From positions 1-56,242 of IMG/VR virus record IMGVR_UViG_3300025424_000012: a stretch of DNA of 56,242 nucleotides, one strand, 5' to 3'. This document shows, piece after piece, positions 21,933 to 29,259 of the stretch. The position numbers and the translations under genes were made by a program. Numbering within the stretch: the stretch's first letter is position 1; every line of letters starts with the position of its first letter. The notes beneath the pieces are model-generated. The model had not been told where the DNA came from. It made no database searches and saw only the letters and a list, made by a program, of their open reading frames with translations. Source of the DNA: a virus.

Positions 21933-22486
21933 GAAAACCATACGCCACACAGCCGGGCACGATCCCGCATCGCGCGGTCGAAGCGCTTAAGGCGCTGGGC
22001 CCGGGCGCCGAATTGAGCAATGCCGAGCTGGCCGATCAGCTCGACGTCAACCCTTTCTCGCTGATTCCATGCTTGGCTATTCCGCGAAAGCGCGGAGCGT
22101 TGAAAGCACGTCGAGACGAGACCCGCCACGGCTGGCCCGTCATGTGGAGCATTGGCAATGGCATTCCTGAGCCCGTTGCGCAGGATCCAGAAGATGGTGC
22201 GGCAGAGGACGATCCGCCCAAGCCCAAGATCGTGGCCAGCGACGTCGCGCAGCGCGTCCAGACATCCGCTTTTCCCGGCCTGACTGCAGCGACAGTCAAT
22301 ATTCCCGAGTCTATTGCTACAAATAACGTAGCTATCGAAGTCCAAAAGACAAGGGCTCCCGGATATTTTTACTGCGGCCTCGACCTGCAGGGCAATCTGA
22401 TCATCACCGACGGCGAAGAGGAAATCCGCTTCAGCGCCGTCAAGGCCGAACTCATTGGCCGTGTGCTGGGAGCGCCCAGGGGATGA
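21929..22486 (+). CDS. Hypothetical protein with N-terminal helix-turn-helix
   Basis: Encodes 185 residues. PHRAVEALKALGPGAELSNA and ELADQLDVNPFSLIPCL suggest an N-terminal winged helix (about 12-60). A linker and a small C-terminal domain (GYFYCGLDLQGNLIITDG) follow. A Comamonadaceae-style short palindrome sits inside the linker coding region at 22311-22335. The role is probably DNA-binding in replication; the family is not recognised. Confidence 0.6.
   Translation: MRKPYATQPGTIPHRAVEALKALGPGAELSNAELADQLDVNPFSLIPCLAIPRKRGALKARRDETRHGWPVMWSIGNGIPEPVAQDPEDGAAEDDPPKPKIVASDVAQRVQTSAFPGLTAATVNIPESIATNNVAIEVQKTRAPGYFYCGLDLQGNLIITDGEEEIRFSAVKAELIGRVLGAPRG
22311..22335. repeat. Short dispersed palindrome inside a coding region
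   Basis: CTATTGCTACAAATAACGTAGCTAT has inverted arms GCTAC/GTAGC. It shares CTATTGCTAC and a TAGCT arm with the copy in the right flank (55563-55590). I recall similar small repeats as frequent in Comamonadaceae genomes. Here it is read in frame as a linker. Confidence 0.5.
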
Positions 22487-23367
22487 ATCCTGCAGCACCC
22501 TACCCAGCAGATGCGCGCGCCAAGGGCTGGCGGTTTGAGCTTGACTACGAGCGCATTGGGCAATCTGGCACATGGGCGCTGGCCGCCCAGCCCGGAAAGG
22601 AATCGTGCCGCCCGCTATTGCTCATGCAGTGGCTGGTGGCTTGGACGCAAGAGCCCTGCGGGACGCTACCGAACGACGAAGAGGTCATTTCTGCCCTGAT
22701 CGGCGTGGGGCCGAAGGTGTGGGCCAAGCATCGCGCCATTCTGATGCGCGGCTGGTGGCTTGCTGACGATGGCCTGTTGTATCACCCAACCATCACCAAG
22801 CGGGTGCTTGAAATGCTTGAGTATCGACGCAAGACCGCAGAGCGAGTGGCGAAGCACAAAGCAGAGAAGCGAGAGCAACAGATCGGTAACGTGTTACCAA
22901 CAGTACCGATAACAGTTAAGAACGACACCGGAACCGGAACCGGAACCAGTATTTCTAAAGAAGAGAGAGAGTGGGTTAACTCAGCGTCGGCCCGCGCTTT
23001 GTCGAAACAGGCAGCCGAAGCCATGGCCAAGGCCGGGAACGTCGAGGCTGTCGCCACCAATCCCCAGCTGCTCCACCTACTTTTTTTGGGAATGACGGTT
23101 GGGGAATTGGAGACCGCTGCCGCCGAATCGCGGGGCAAGTCAAATGCCTTCACCTACGCGATGGCCAGGGCTATCGGCAAGCGCGAGGATGCGGCGCGGA
23201 TTGGTACTCTGCCGCCTCTCAAAACCGCCAGCGCTGACCCCGATTCCCGGTCCGCTGTCGAGGCCGAAGCCAAGGCCAAAGGCATCAAGCCGTGGGACGA
23301 AATCAGCGAGCAATGGCCGGCATACAAGGCCCGGGTGCGTGCCGCCAAAGCGATGGAGGCCGCATGA
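22483..23367 (+). CDS. DUF1376-like replication-associated protein
   Basis: Encodes 294 residues. GTLPNDEEVISALIGVGPKVWAKHR and WWLADDGLLYHPTITKRVLE fit DUF1376, a winged-helix domain often found in phage replication initiator proteins. A short Gly-Thr microrepeat (from ACCGGA repeats near 22927-22946) separates it from a helical C-terminal half. The C-terminus KPWDEISEQWPAYKARVRAA is helical. It may start replication or load a helicase. It overlaps both neighbours by ATGA. Confidence 0.7.
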   Translation: MNPAAPYPADARAKGWRFELDYERIGQSGTWALAAQPGKESCRPLLLMQWLVAWTQEPCGTLPNDEEVISALIGVGPKVWAKHRAILMRGWWLADDGLLYHPTITKRVLEMLEYRRKTAERVAKHKAEKREQQIGNVLPTVPITVKNDTGTGTGTSISKEEREWVNSASARALSKQAAEAMAKAGNVEAVATNPQLLHLLFLGMTVGELETAAAESRGKSNAFTYAMARAIGKREDAARIGTLPPLKTASADPDSRSAVEAEAKAKGIKPWDEISEQWPAYKARVRAAKAMEAA

Positions 23368-23852
23368 TTCCGCTTCCCGACATTTCGGCAGACTGGCTTC
23401 TCGGCCGGGTGCGCGACAACGGCGAAGGTTGCTTGGTGTGGGTGGGTTACAGCCAAAATGGCGATCCGAAAGCGAACTTTGGCCCCGGGCCTGTGAACGT
23501 CCGCCGAGCGATCTGGAAGGCCATGACGGGCGCCGATCCGAGGCCCGGGTACATCGTCAGGTGTTGCTGTGAAACCTTCAACTGCGTCGAGCCGGCGCAC
23601 GTCGTCCAGCTGCCGGCCAGCTATCGGAACAAAGGCCGCAAGCAAACCATTCAACAAAGAGCTGCCACAGCTGCGGCGCTTCGTGCCAAGTCGAAAATCA
23701 AGGACGAAATCGAGGCCATCCGGTCATTGGAACGAACCCAGCGGCAAGAGGCCGAGCGGCTTGGGATTTCTCAAGCCATGGTGAGCCGGATCCGCTTGGG
23801 CAAAAACTGGGCCCCGATGACGACTCCCTTTTCCGGACTGGGGGCGCGGTGA
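23364..23852 (+). CDS. HNH-like protein with C-terminal helix-turn-helix
   Basis: Encodes 162 residues from the ATG at 23364 (ATGA overlap). CLVWVGYSQNGDP, RRAIWKAMTG and CCCETFNCVEPAHVVQLP follow the order of HNH/NUMOD-associated nucleases (C-W-x-W, R-x-x-W, C-x-N-x-x-C-V-x-P-x-H), although the first His is not obvious. The C-terminus EAERLGISQAMVSRIRLGKNW is a helix-turn-helix. It may be a DNA-binding nuclease or a decayed one kept for DNA binding. Confidence 0.6.
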   Translation: MIPLPDISADWLLGRVRDNGEGCLVWVGYSQNGDPKANFGPGPVNVRRAIWKAMTGADPRPGYIVRCCCETFNCVEPAHVVQLPASYRNKGRKQTIQQRAATAAALRAKSKIKDEIEAIRSLERTQRQEAERLGISQAMVSRIRLGKNWAPMTTPFSGLGAR

Positions 23853-23932
23853 GCCAAGCCATGGACCGGGTGCAGGCCGGCATAGAAGCCTCTGCCGCTC
23901 GCCATCTTAGGGAAATGCGGAGGGGTGCATGA
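23849..23932 (+). CDS. 27-residue small ORF
   Basis: A GTG start overlaps the previous stop (GTGA) and the stop overlaps the next start (ATGA), so it exactly bridges the two genes. The product starts VSQAMDRVQAGIEASAARHL. It may mainly serve translational coupling. No function is recognised. Confidence 0.5.
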   Translation: MSQAMDRVQAGIEASAARHLREMRRGA

Positions 23933-24366
23933 TCGTCGAATCAATCCTGAAAGTGAAGCGCCCGATTGCCCCGAACTGGCAACGCGCTGCATGGTGGCAA
24001 TGCCCGCCGCAATTGGCCGCGCTGGGTTATCCGGTTGAAGCGTGGGAGCATCGCAAATCGGGGCTATTTGTTCTGTCCGCGATTGAGGTTGCCCGCGACC
24101 GGGGCCAGCCTGACCTTGGTCCCGAGTATCACCTGAGCGTAAGCCTGAGCGGCCAACGATGCTCATTGGCTGATGCGCTATTTGCGCTCGCCGCTTTTGG
24201 GCTGGAGGATGCCAAAGAGGACAACCATGTTCCCAATGGCCGCGTTCGCAATTTCTGGCGTCCGGTTGCCGACCATTTGAGCGGCTACGAATGCCCATGC
24301 GTCGATGATGAGCCGGCGATTCGTGAAGACAAGGGTGATTTTGTTTGGCGGGGGCTTACGTCATGA
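23929..24366 (+). CDS. Hypothetical early phage protein
   Basis: Encodes 145 residues with GGAGG 7 bases before the ATG. It is soluble, with a Trp/Cys-containing N-terminus (NWQRAAWWQCPPQLAALGYP) and GPEYHLSVSLSGQRCSLADA in the centre. No domain is recognised. It lies in the replication cluster and overlaps the next gene by ATGA. Confidence 0.6.
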   Translation: MIVESILKVKRPIAPNWQRAAWWQCPPQLAALGYPVEAWEHRKSGLFVLSAIEVARDRGQPDLGPEYHLSVSLSGQRCSLADALFALAAFGLEDAKEDNHVPNGRVRNFWRPVADHLSGYECPCVDDEPAIREDKGDFVWRGLTS

Positions 24367-24902
24367 CAACCACCAGCCCCATCCTGGTCTGCCCAGTCAT
24401 CCCGCTGCGCCATCTTCCCGACTGCGAGCGCGACGTGATCCGCCGCTTTGTCTCCGAGCATGTCCGGGGCATGGATGCCGCCAATCACCGCCGCTGGATG
24501 CGCCTGTGGGGGCAGATATTCAAAGCAGAGGCCGGCGAAGGTTTCCAGTTCTACCGCCTCGAAGAGCGCAGCGGGCCATTCCACCGGCGCCACCGAGTCA
24601 TTTTGGAGAAGTTGTTTCACGCGCAGGAGCGTTTTAGGCTGTTGGAGCCAATGCACGATTGGATAAAAGTCCGGTGTTATTTCGTCACATGGGGCGAGGG
24701 CTCACGCGGCCAACCCATGCCGGTGCCACGGTCAACCAACTTTGACGAATGCCCGGAGGCGGACATGCGCGAACTGCACACCCGCATGGTTGACTTGCTG
24801 CACGAACCAACGGCGCAGCGCTATCTGTTCCCCAAAGTCAAGGCCAGCCAGCGGCAGGGGATGGTAGATGCCGTCCTGGCGGACGAGCAGGAGGCCGCAT
24901 GA
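24363..24902 (+). CDS. Conserved-looking hypothetical phage protein
   Basis: Encodes 179 residues from the coupled ATG at 24363. The core has HRRWMRLWGQIFKAEAGEGF, RSGPFHRRHRVILEKLFHAQ, WIKVRCYFVTWG and MPVPRSTNFDECPEADM. The tone resembles small phage proteins annotated near NinB or DUF1367, but I cannot assign it. It is basic at the N-terminus with no metal site. Confidence 0.6.
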   Translation: MTTTSPILVCPVIPLRHLPDCERDVIRRFVSEHVRGMDAANHRRWMRLWGQIFKAEAGEGFQFYRLEERSGPFHRRHRVILEKLFHAQERFRLLEPMHDWIKVRCYFVTWGEGSRGQPMPVPRSTNFDECPEADMRELHTRMVDLLHEPTAQRYLFPKVKASQRQGMVDAVLADEQEAA

Positions 24903-25069
24903 CCCCAGACACCCCCAATACCCAAGCACCGCCAAAAGAGGCTATTGCCATTGTGATCGACGAAAACGAACTGTACGCGCCGACTACTGGCCCGCAGTCT
25001 GGCACCTGGCTATTTGCGATGCACGTCGAGGTGATTGATTTTTACGCCGAACCCGTCACGGCCCATTGA
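24899..25069 (+). CDS. 56-residue hypothetical protein
   Basis: Starts with an ATGA overlap onto the previous gene. The N-terminus is Pro/Thr-rich (TPDTPNTQAPPKEAIAIVID) and the rest is acidic and beta-like (WLFAMHVEVIDFYAEPV). Coupling and codon use support it. The function is unknown. Confidence 0.55.
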   Translation: MTPDTPNTQAPPKEAIAIVIDENELYAPTTGPQSGTWLFAMHVEVIDFYAEPVTAH

Positions 25070-25088
25070 CTGGAAATAGGAGCACACC

Positions 25089-25334
25089 ATGGAACTGAAC
25101 CCGCAACGCGAATTGACCTTTGGCGAAAAAGCTGTAGGTCTGACCTTCAACCCCGGCAACAACCCGGAAGTGGACGCATGCAAGCGCATCTTTGCCGCAG
25201 CCATCGACCAGATGCATGAACTGCGCGGGGCGCTCTCAAGCGGCCCCGGGCAGGCGCGCCACGCCAGCATTGCCATCACCCAGATCGAGGACGCACAGAT
25301 GCGCGCGGTCAAGGCGATTACCTGGAAGGACTAA
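25089..25334 (+). CDS. acb2: Acb2/Tad1-hairpin-like anti-CBASS protein
   Basis: Encodes 81 residues, AGGAG 8 bases before the ATG. The pattern LTFGEKAVGLTFNPGNNPEV, AAIDQMHELRG, ASIAITQIEDAQMRAVKAIT fits the small helical-hairpin Acb2 family. Acb2 oligomers soak up cyclic di- and tri-nucleotide signals and so blunt host CBASS (and in some cases Thoeris) immunity. Early expression in the rightward operon suits such a job. The assignment rests on remembered family sequence and should be tested by profile search. Confidence 0.75.
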   Translation: MELNPQRELTFGEKAVGLTFNPGNNPEVDACKRIFAAAIDQMHELRGALSSGPGQARHASIAITQIEDAQMRAVKAITWKD

Positions 25335-25337
25335 GCC

Positions 25338-25619
25338 ATGAGCCACCACGGGCAAACACCACCGCACATTCAGCGTCAACTCAGCGATTCCATGCGTCAA
25401 GTCTTTGGCGAATTTCCAAACGGGAAACTCAACGATGACGACGCCGGGGCATTGGCATTCAGCGTCAGCACGGAAGCTGGCCGCGTTGTGGTGCGTTTCC
25501 CCAAGCCTGTCGCATGGATGGGTATGACAGGGGACGAAGCGATGGAACTGGCCCAGTTGCTTTTGAAGCATGCCAGGTCGGCGGGAATCACCAGCCCATT
25601 GATTATTCAACTGGGGTAG
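25338..25619 (+). CDS. Hypothetical protein next to acb2-like gene
   Basis: Encodes 93 residues. HIQRQLSDSMRQVFGEFPNG, GALAFSVSTEAGRVVVRFPK and TGDEAMELAQLLLKHARSAG suggest a small alpha/beta domain. It lies 3 bp after the acb2-like gene and is probably co-translated. I do not recognise it. An accessory or counter-defence role is possible from position only. Confidence 0.55.
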   Translation: MSHHGQTPPHIQRQLSDSMRQVFGEFPNGKLNDDDAGALAFSVSTEAGRVVVRFPKPVAWMGMTGDEAMELAQLLLKHARSAGITSPLIIQLG

Positions 25620-25621
25620 CC

Positions 25622-25816
25622 ATGCTCAAGCGCTCAGGCTTCACCCGTAAGCAGCCCGGCAACAAGCGGCCCAGCGTTATCAAGGAATTGCGCAGCACCA
25701 AGGGATTGAAAGTCAAGCCCATGAGCGACTACCTCGAAGCCGTGATTGCTGAAGCCGTCACCGACTTTGGCGTGATGTTCTCGGTCAGCCGGTGGGAGCA
25801 ATACCGTGCAGAGTAA
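25622..25816 (+). CDS. Small basic hypothetical protein
   Basis: Encodes 64 residues. The N-terminus is very basic (MLKRSGFTRKQPGNKRPSVI), as in many small phage proteins that precede Ref/HNH-like genes. The C-terminus is helical. It overlaps the next gene's GTG start by 11 bases. It probably binds nucleic acid. Confidence 0.55.
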   Translation: MLKRSGFTRKQPGNKRPSVIKELRSTKGLKVKPMSDYLEAVIAEAVTDFGVMFSVSRWEQYRAE

Positions 25817-26072
25817 AAACAAGCCGGCCATGACCAAGGCAGAGCGCGCCCACGTTGCCCGGCTTGCCCAGATGGAATGCGTGGTGTGCGGCGAGCATGG
25901 GCCCAGCCAGGTGCACGAATTCGAGCAGGGGCAATGGTTTACCAGCGTTCCCCTATGCGCGCCATGTCACACCGGCCCCCAGGGCTGGCACGGCACCCGG
26001 TTTCGCTGGGCCCGGCTCAAGATGGACATGCTCAAGGCGATCAACGAGACGCTGAAAAGGCTGGCGGCGTGA
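25806..26072 (+). CDS. HNH/Ref-like zinc nuclease-type protein
   Basis: Encodes 88 residues from a GTG at 25806 (GGGAG 7 bases upstream). An ATG at 25830 is the alternative start. ECVVCGEHG, a VHEFEQG segment and SVPLCAPCHTGPQGWHGTRF give the C-x-x-C, His and C-x-x-C-H pattern of a compact HNH/treble-clef nuclease, resembling the C-terminal part of phage Ref-type proteins. A role in recombination or DNA processing is likely, with RusA two genes on. Confidence 0.65.
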   Translation: MQSKNKPAMTKAERAHVARLAQMECVVCGEHGPSQVHEFEQGQWFTSVPLCAPCHTGPQGWHGTRFRWARLKMDMLKAINETLKRLAA

Positions 26073-26275
26073 ACTGCATGACATGTACCCACGCCACCAC
26101 GAAAAGCCCAACAGGCGGCACATCCGTTCATCGGCAATCCATGTGGCGCCTTGGATTCGTCGGCTTCCGGCTGGACCGCGAAGAGGGAAAAACCTACAGC
26201 GCGACGGCCGAGCGCGAATGCGCCAAGTGGCAGCAGGCCACCCCAGAAGATCTTCGACTCAGGAGCCCACGATGA
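26069..26275 (+). CDS. Small cysteine-rich protein
   Basis: Encodes 68 residues from a GTG that overlaps the previous stop (GTGA). CMTCTHA at the N-terminus and a cysteine in RECAKWQQA form a possible C-x-x-C..C metal site. Small proteins of this look are common upstream of rusA in phages. The function is unknown. Confidence 0.6.
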   Translation: MNCMTCTHATTKSPTGGTSVHRQSMWRLGFVGFRLDREEGKTYSATAERECAKWQQATPEDLRLRSPR

Positions 26276-26688
26276 TCCAGTTCACCATTCCCGGAGAGCC
26301 TGTTGCAAAAGGGCGCGCGCGCTCATTTGTCCGCGGCGGCCATGTTGCCCACTACACCCCGGAAAAAACGGCCCGGTATGAGAACCTGGTAAAGCTGGCC
26401 GCCCAACAAGCCATGGACGGCCTGCCACCGGCCGACGGAGCCATCACGCTGACCGTGCGGGCTTACTTCGGCATTCCGGCCAGTTGGTCGAAGAAGCGCC
26501 AAGCAGCCGCCCTGGCCGGAGTCGAGCACCACACCAAGCGGCCGGATCTGGACAACGTGGTGAAAGCGATCAAGGACGGCATGAACGGCGTGGCCTGGCG
26601 CGACGACTGCCAAGTGGTCCAGCTTAAGGACTGCCGCAAAACCTATGGAGAGACGCCACGGGTCGAAGTCATTGCATCGCGGGTCTGA
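26272..26688 (+). CDS. rusA: RusA-type Holliday junction resolvase
   Basis: Encodes 138 residues, AGGAG 7 bases before the ATG at 26272. QFTIPGEPVAKGRARSFVRG at the start and RPDLDNVVKAIKDGMN (90-105) with WRDDCQVV give the acidic catalytic residues D92, D94 and D111/D112 of RusA. It cuts four-way junctions formed in phage recombination or before packaging. It sits near the end of the rightward early operon, the usual lambdoid location. Confidence 0.93.
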   Translation: MIQFTIPGEPVAKGRARSFVRGGHVAHYTPEKTARYENLVKLAAQQAMDGLPPADGAITLTVRAYFGIPASWSKKRQAAALAGVEHHTKRPDLDNVVKAIKDGMNGVAWRDDCQVVQLKDCRKTYGETPRVEVIASRV

Positions 26689-26690
26689 CC

Positions 26691-26903
26691 ATGGTGCTCG
26701 ACTCCTACATGTACGGCGACCCAGAAACGGTCCTGATCCGCAAGCAAGAAGAGGCCGCCCGCAAACAGACCGCCTGCGGGCAATGTATCCACCACAAACA
26801 GATGGAGTTCCAGGGCGAAAACTGGCACTTCTGCGAGTTCAAAAGGCGCACCTATGGGACGCGCTGCGAGCTCTACACCACGGAGAAAAAATGCAGACCG
26901 TAG
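26691..26903 (+). CDS. Small zinc-binding protein
   Basis: Encodes 70 residues. ACGQCIHHKQMEF, WHFCEFKRR and TRCELYTTEKKC supply cysteines in a C-x-x-C..C..C pattern, probably one zinc site. It follows rusA by 2 bp and overlaps the next gene by 13 bp. The function is unknown. Confidence 0.6.
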   Translation: MVLDSYMYGDPETVLIRKQEEAARKQTACGQCIHHKQMEFQGENWHFCEFKRRTYGTRCELYTTEKKCRP

Positions 26904-27157
26904 AAAAAACCTTGACTGTCGGAGTCGGCTACGGCGTGCGCGCCAAGGTGCGCCGAATGTCGCGGCGCCAGATAAAAAAAGCTCTGTCGCGCAGGTTGCG
27001 GGTATTGCTTGGTGCCCCGCTCAACAACGAGACGGCAGACAAGGCGCGTGCGATACGCGATGCCTTTTTGTACGCCCCATTCAATTACCGCCTGACCATC
27101 AAAGTGCCGGCCAGCGCGCCAGATTTCACGATGCCTTTTGAGTGGCAGGAATACTGA
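26891..27157 (+). CDS. Hypothetical basic protein
   Basis: Encodes 88 residues with GGAG 6 bases before the ATG at 26891. The N-terminal half is beta-like (KTLTVGVGYGVRAKVRRMSR) and strongly basic, followed by KKALSRRLRVLLGAPLNN. It may bind nucleic acid. It is the last gene before a hairpin at 27165-27196. Confidence 0.55.
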   Translation: MQTVEKTLTVGVGYGVRAKVRRMSRRQIKKALSRRLRVLLGAPLNNETADKARAIRDAFLYAPFNYRLTIKVPASAPDFTMPFEWQEY

Positions 27158-27164
27158 AATGAAA

Positions 27165-27196
27165 AAGGCCCCGACGTCGCCAAACGCCGGAGCCTT
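27165..27196 (-). terminator. Hairpin, stronger as a minus-strand terminator
   Basis: AAGGCCCCG (27165-27173) pairs with CGGAGCCTT (27188-27196) with one mismatch. Read on the minus strand it is followed by a run of Ts (27166-27162). On the plus strand there is no U-tract. It could stop leftward transcripts entering from the late leader region. Confidence 0.45.
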
Positions 27197-27247
27197 CCGA
27201 GAGAACCAAAGGAACTGAAGCGCCTTCATTCTACCGGAGCCCGACCC

Positions 27248-27949
27248 ATGATCGCAACAACTGAAAAGCCGGATACGCAAGAGCAGTACCAGACTGCCGT
27301 CAACACGTCGAACCTCCGAATCGAGGTGGACCGCCCAAACCGGGGCGACATCATCCTGGCCGCCGGCATGAGCAAGTCACGGCTGGGCGCATCCCTGCTG
27401 AGGCTCTACACGGAATGGGACAGCAGCGAAAAGCTGCCCAAACTGACCAAAAAGGCAATCGAGACCCTGGCGGCCACCATGCCGACCAAGGCCGGCAAGC
27501 CCAACCACGCCAAAGCGGCCGAGACCGCCGCGAACTGGCACATGCACGAAATGAAGCTGCTGATGGGCAAGCTCAAGACGCTCCCCGAGGTCCGGGCGGC
27601 CGTGGTGTGGCAGGCCACCGTCTGGGGCATTTCCGAGCCGGAACAGGTCACCGCCTCGGCTTTGCTCTGGTGGCTGGCCCCTACCTGCCAGACCTGTCAC
27701 GGAGTCGGATGGCTATTCAAGGAAAGCCAGCCGGCGCAGATCTGCACCAAATGCCGGGGCTCGACGCGGGGCGGCATCCCGTGCGGCGAAGCTGGCCGGA
27801 AAGTGGTGAATCACCTGGACGATTGCGTGAATGTCGCGCGCCAGTCCATTCATGGCAGGCTGAGGGCATTTTCCAGGGCTGGCGCAAAAAAAGATTGCAC
27901 AACCACAAAAAATGTGGATAATGCCGCCAAGGATGGCACGGCCTGCTGA
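27248..27949 (+). CDS. Zinc-finger protein in the antiterminator Q position
   Basis: Encodes 233 residues. The N-terminal 140 residues are helical. The C-terminal part has CQTCHGVGW and CTKCRGSTRGGIPCGEAGR (about 151-186), a DnaJ-like C-x-x-C-x-G-x-G zinc site. Q-type late antiterminators of the phage 82/21 kind carry a zinc finger of this sort. The gene is the last of the early operon, followed by a terminator and long leader before the late genes, which is the genetic position of Q. The function is inferred, not proven. Confidence 0.6.
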   Translation: MIATTEKPDTQEQYQTAVNTSNLRIEVDRPNRGDIILAAGMSKSRLGASLLRLYTEWDSSEKLPKLTKKAIETLAATMPTKAGKPNHAKAAETAANWHMHEMKLLMGKLKTLPEVRAAVVWQATVWGISEPEQVTASALLWWLAPTCQTCHGVGWLFKESQPAQICTKCRGSTRGGIPCGEAGRKVVNHLDDCVNVARQSIHGRLRAFSRAGAKKDCTTTKNVDNAAKDGTAC

Positions 27950-28039
27950 GTCCGTCGCCCCTGAAAAGCCTAACGTCTGCGGGAGTCAGTCTCACCGCCG
28001 AAGCTGTTTCAGGGGGATGCTTTCCCCGGAAATTCTTTA

Positions 28040-28066
28040 AGGGCTCGCAGATCGCGGGCCTTTTCG
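28040..28066 (+). terminator. Terminator in the late leader
   Basis: AGGGCTCGC, a 5-base loop and GCGGGCCTT, then TTTCGCTTT. A terminator here, just after the Q-position gene and before the late genes, is what a Q-dependent late leader would show. Confidence 0.6.
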
Positions 28067-28395
28067 CTTTAACGCATGGTGATTGCCAGAGTCTGCAAAT
28101 GCTCTGGAGTACGGGCTACATGCAGGACGGCCCCGAAACTGCAAACAGTCACCAGCCGTTAGCGCGAGTGCTCAGGGGACTGGAAGCGACCAAAGCGAGG
28201 AATCGCCCACGGTAAAAAGGTTTCGGCCTTCTGAAAAACCGAGAAACAGGCAACCCACCGGCAAACGACGTGCGCATAACCTGCCGGGCGCACGCGGTGA
28301 TCGGACCCGCAAGCACGCTGAAAATGCCAGAGATCAGCACTGGCCGCGCTAGAAGATAAATTACCCAAGGCCGCCGCAGTGCGGGCTTTATTCAT

Positions 28396-28650
28396 TCAGC
28401 CGTCAACCTTTGATGGCCCCCAAGTTTCGGCGGAAACGCCGGTCAGACCGACCCCGTAGTACCTTGCTTGAAGCCTCGGTGCTGCCGTGAGGCCACGGCA
28501 CCCCGGGAACCGCTGACCGCCCCGTTCCCGGCATGTCCGGGCATTGCAGACGGCCGCCGAATTCAACCCGCAGACCAGGTGCGCAATTCCTGCTGACAGC
28601 GGCCGCCAGGCCACGCAATCCGCGCACCCCTGTAGCCCATCGCCGCTCAT
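28396..28650 (-). CDS. Possible minus-strand cysteine-rich small protein
   Basis: An open frame of 84 codons from an ATG at 28650. MSGDGLQGCADCVAWRPLSA, a later HLVCGLNSAAVCNARTCRE and FPGCRGL resemble small phage proteins with a C-x-x-C..W..C..C pattern. It points against the late genes. No convincing ribosome site is seen. It could be a separately expressed moron or an accident of high GC. Confidence 0.25.
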   Translation of the reverse strand: MSGDGLQGCADCVAWRPLSAGIAHLVCGLNSAAVCNARTCRERGGQRFPGCRGLTAAPRLQARYYGVGLTGVSAETWGPSKVDG

Positions 28651-28761
28651 CAAGTGGGTATGTAACAGCGGCACCCCAGCACGTTCAAAGGCCATCGCTA
28701 AAGCTCCCTTTGCAAAGCGGTAGCGCGGGGCTGGGCAACCGAATCTCCCAAGGAATCCACT

Positions 28762-28938
28762 ATGAACGCATCCCAAAGCGGCGCCGGGACAGCCCTTGCC
28801 GCCTTCTGCGCCCTGTTCAACAGCGGGAGCCTGGTATTCCTGAGTGGGGCCATGCCGGCGTCAACCACATCAGCGGCGTCCCCGGCCTCCCAATGGCTGG
28901 TAACGGACCCCAAAGACAACTTCACGGCCAAAGCATGA
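28762..28938 (+). CDS. 58-residue first late-region protein
   Basis: AAGGA lies 7 bases before the ATG and the stop overlaps the next start (ATGA). The product starts MNASQSGAGTALAAFCALFN, followed by SGSLVFLSGAMPAS. It is small, hydrophobic in the middle, with a polar end. It resembles short structural proteins encoded near phage head genes, but I do not recognise a family. Confidence 0.6.
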   Translation: MNASQSGAGTALAAFCALFNSGSLVFLSGAMPASTTSAASPASQWLVTDPKDNFTAKA

Positions 28939-29258
28939 GCGGTGCAATCCTCCTACCGTCAACCGTCGCCCCGGGCGCCCTGGGAGTCATCACCCTTGAC
29001 TTCTCGGACAACCTGGCGGCTGGCGAATCCCTGACGGGCATCAGTTCGAGCGCGGTCAAACTCACGGCGGGCCTGGATGCCACCCCGGCCGCGCTGATCA
29101 CCAGCGCCCCGGTGGTTTCCAGCAATGGGTATCAGGTCAGCTTTGGCGTGACCGGCAGGAGCGACCAGGCGGATTACGAGGTAACCATTGTCTGCGCCAC
29201 CAGCAACAGCCTGAAAAGCTTGCCAATGGCGGTGACGATTCAGGTAAGGGCGCTGTGA
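28935..29258 (+). CDS. Hypothetical beta-rich late protein
   Basis: Encodes 107 residues from the coupled ATG at 28935. LPSTVAPGALGVITLDFSDN and QADYEVTIVCATSNSLKSL suggest an Ig-like beta sandwich such as occurs in decoration or fibre-type proteins. It lies just upstream of the terminase genes. The role is unknown. Confidence 0.6.
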   Translation: MSGAILLPSTVAPGALGVITLDFSDNLAAGESLTGISSSAVKLTAGLDATPAALITSAPVVSSNGYQVSFGVTGRSDQADYEVTIVCATSNSLKSLPMAVTIQVRAL

Positions 29259-29259
29259 T

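Larger units (their letters stand above)
27950..28761. other. Late leader region without a secure gene
   Basis: Over 800 bases between the Q-position gene and the first late gene. It holds the terminator at 28040-28066, another GC-rich hairpin followed by TTTATT near 28370-28390, and several inverted repeats. A plus-strand frame at 28083-28352 is Arg/Pro-rich with no ribosome site. A minus-strand cysteine-rich frame (28396-28650) is listed separately at low confidence. Late promoter, antiterminator target or a small RNA are the likely contents. I cannot place a promoter with confidence. Confidence 0.5.

Noticed and set aside
28083-28352. Plus-strand frame in the late leader
   Set aside because: Arg/Pro/Ser-rich composition without a ribosome site; typical of a chance frame in GC-rich structured DNA.
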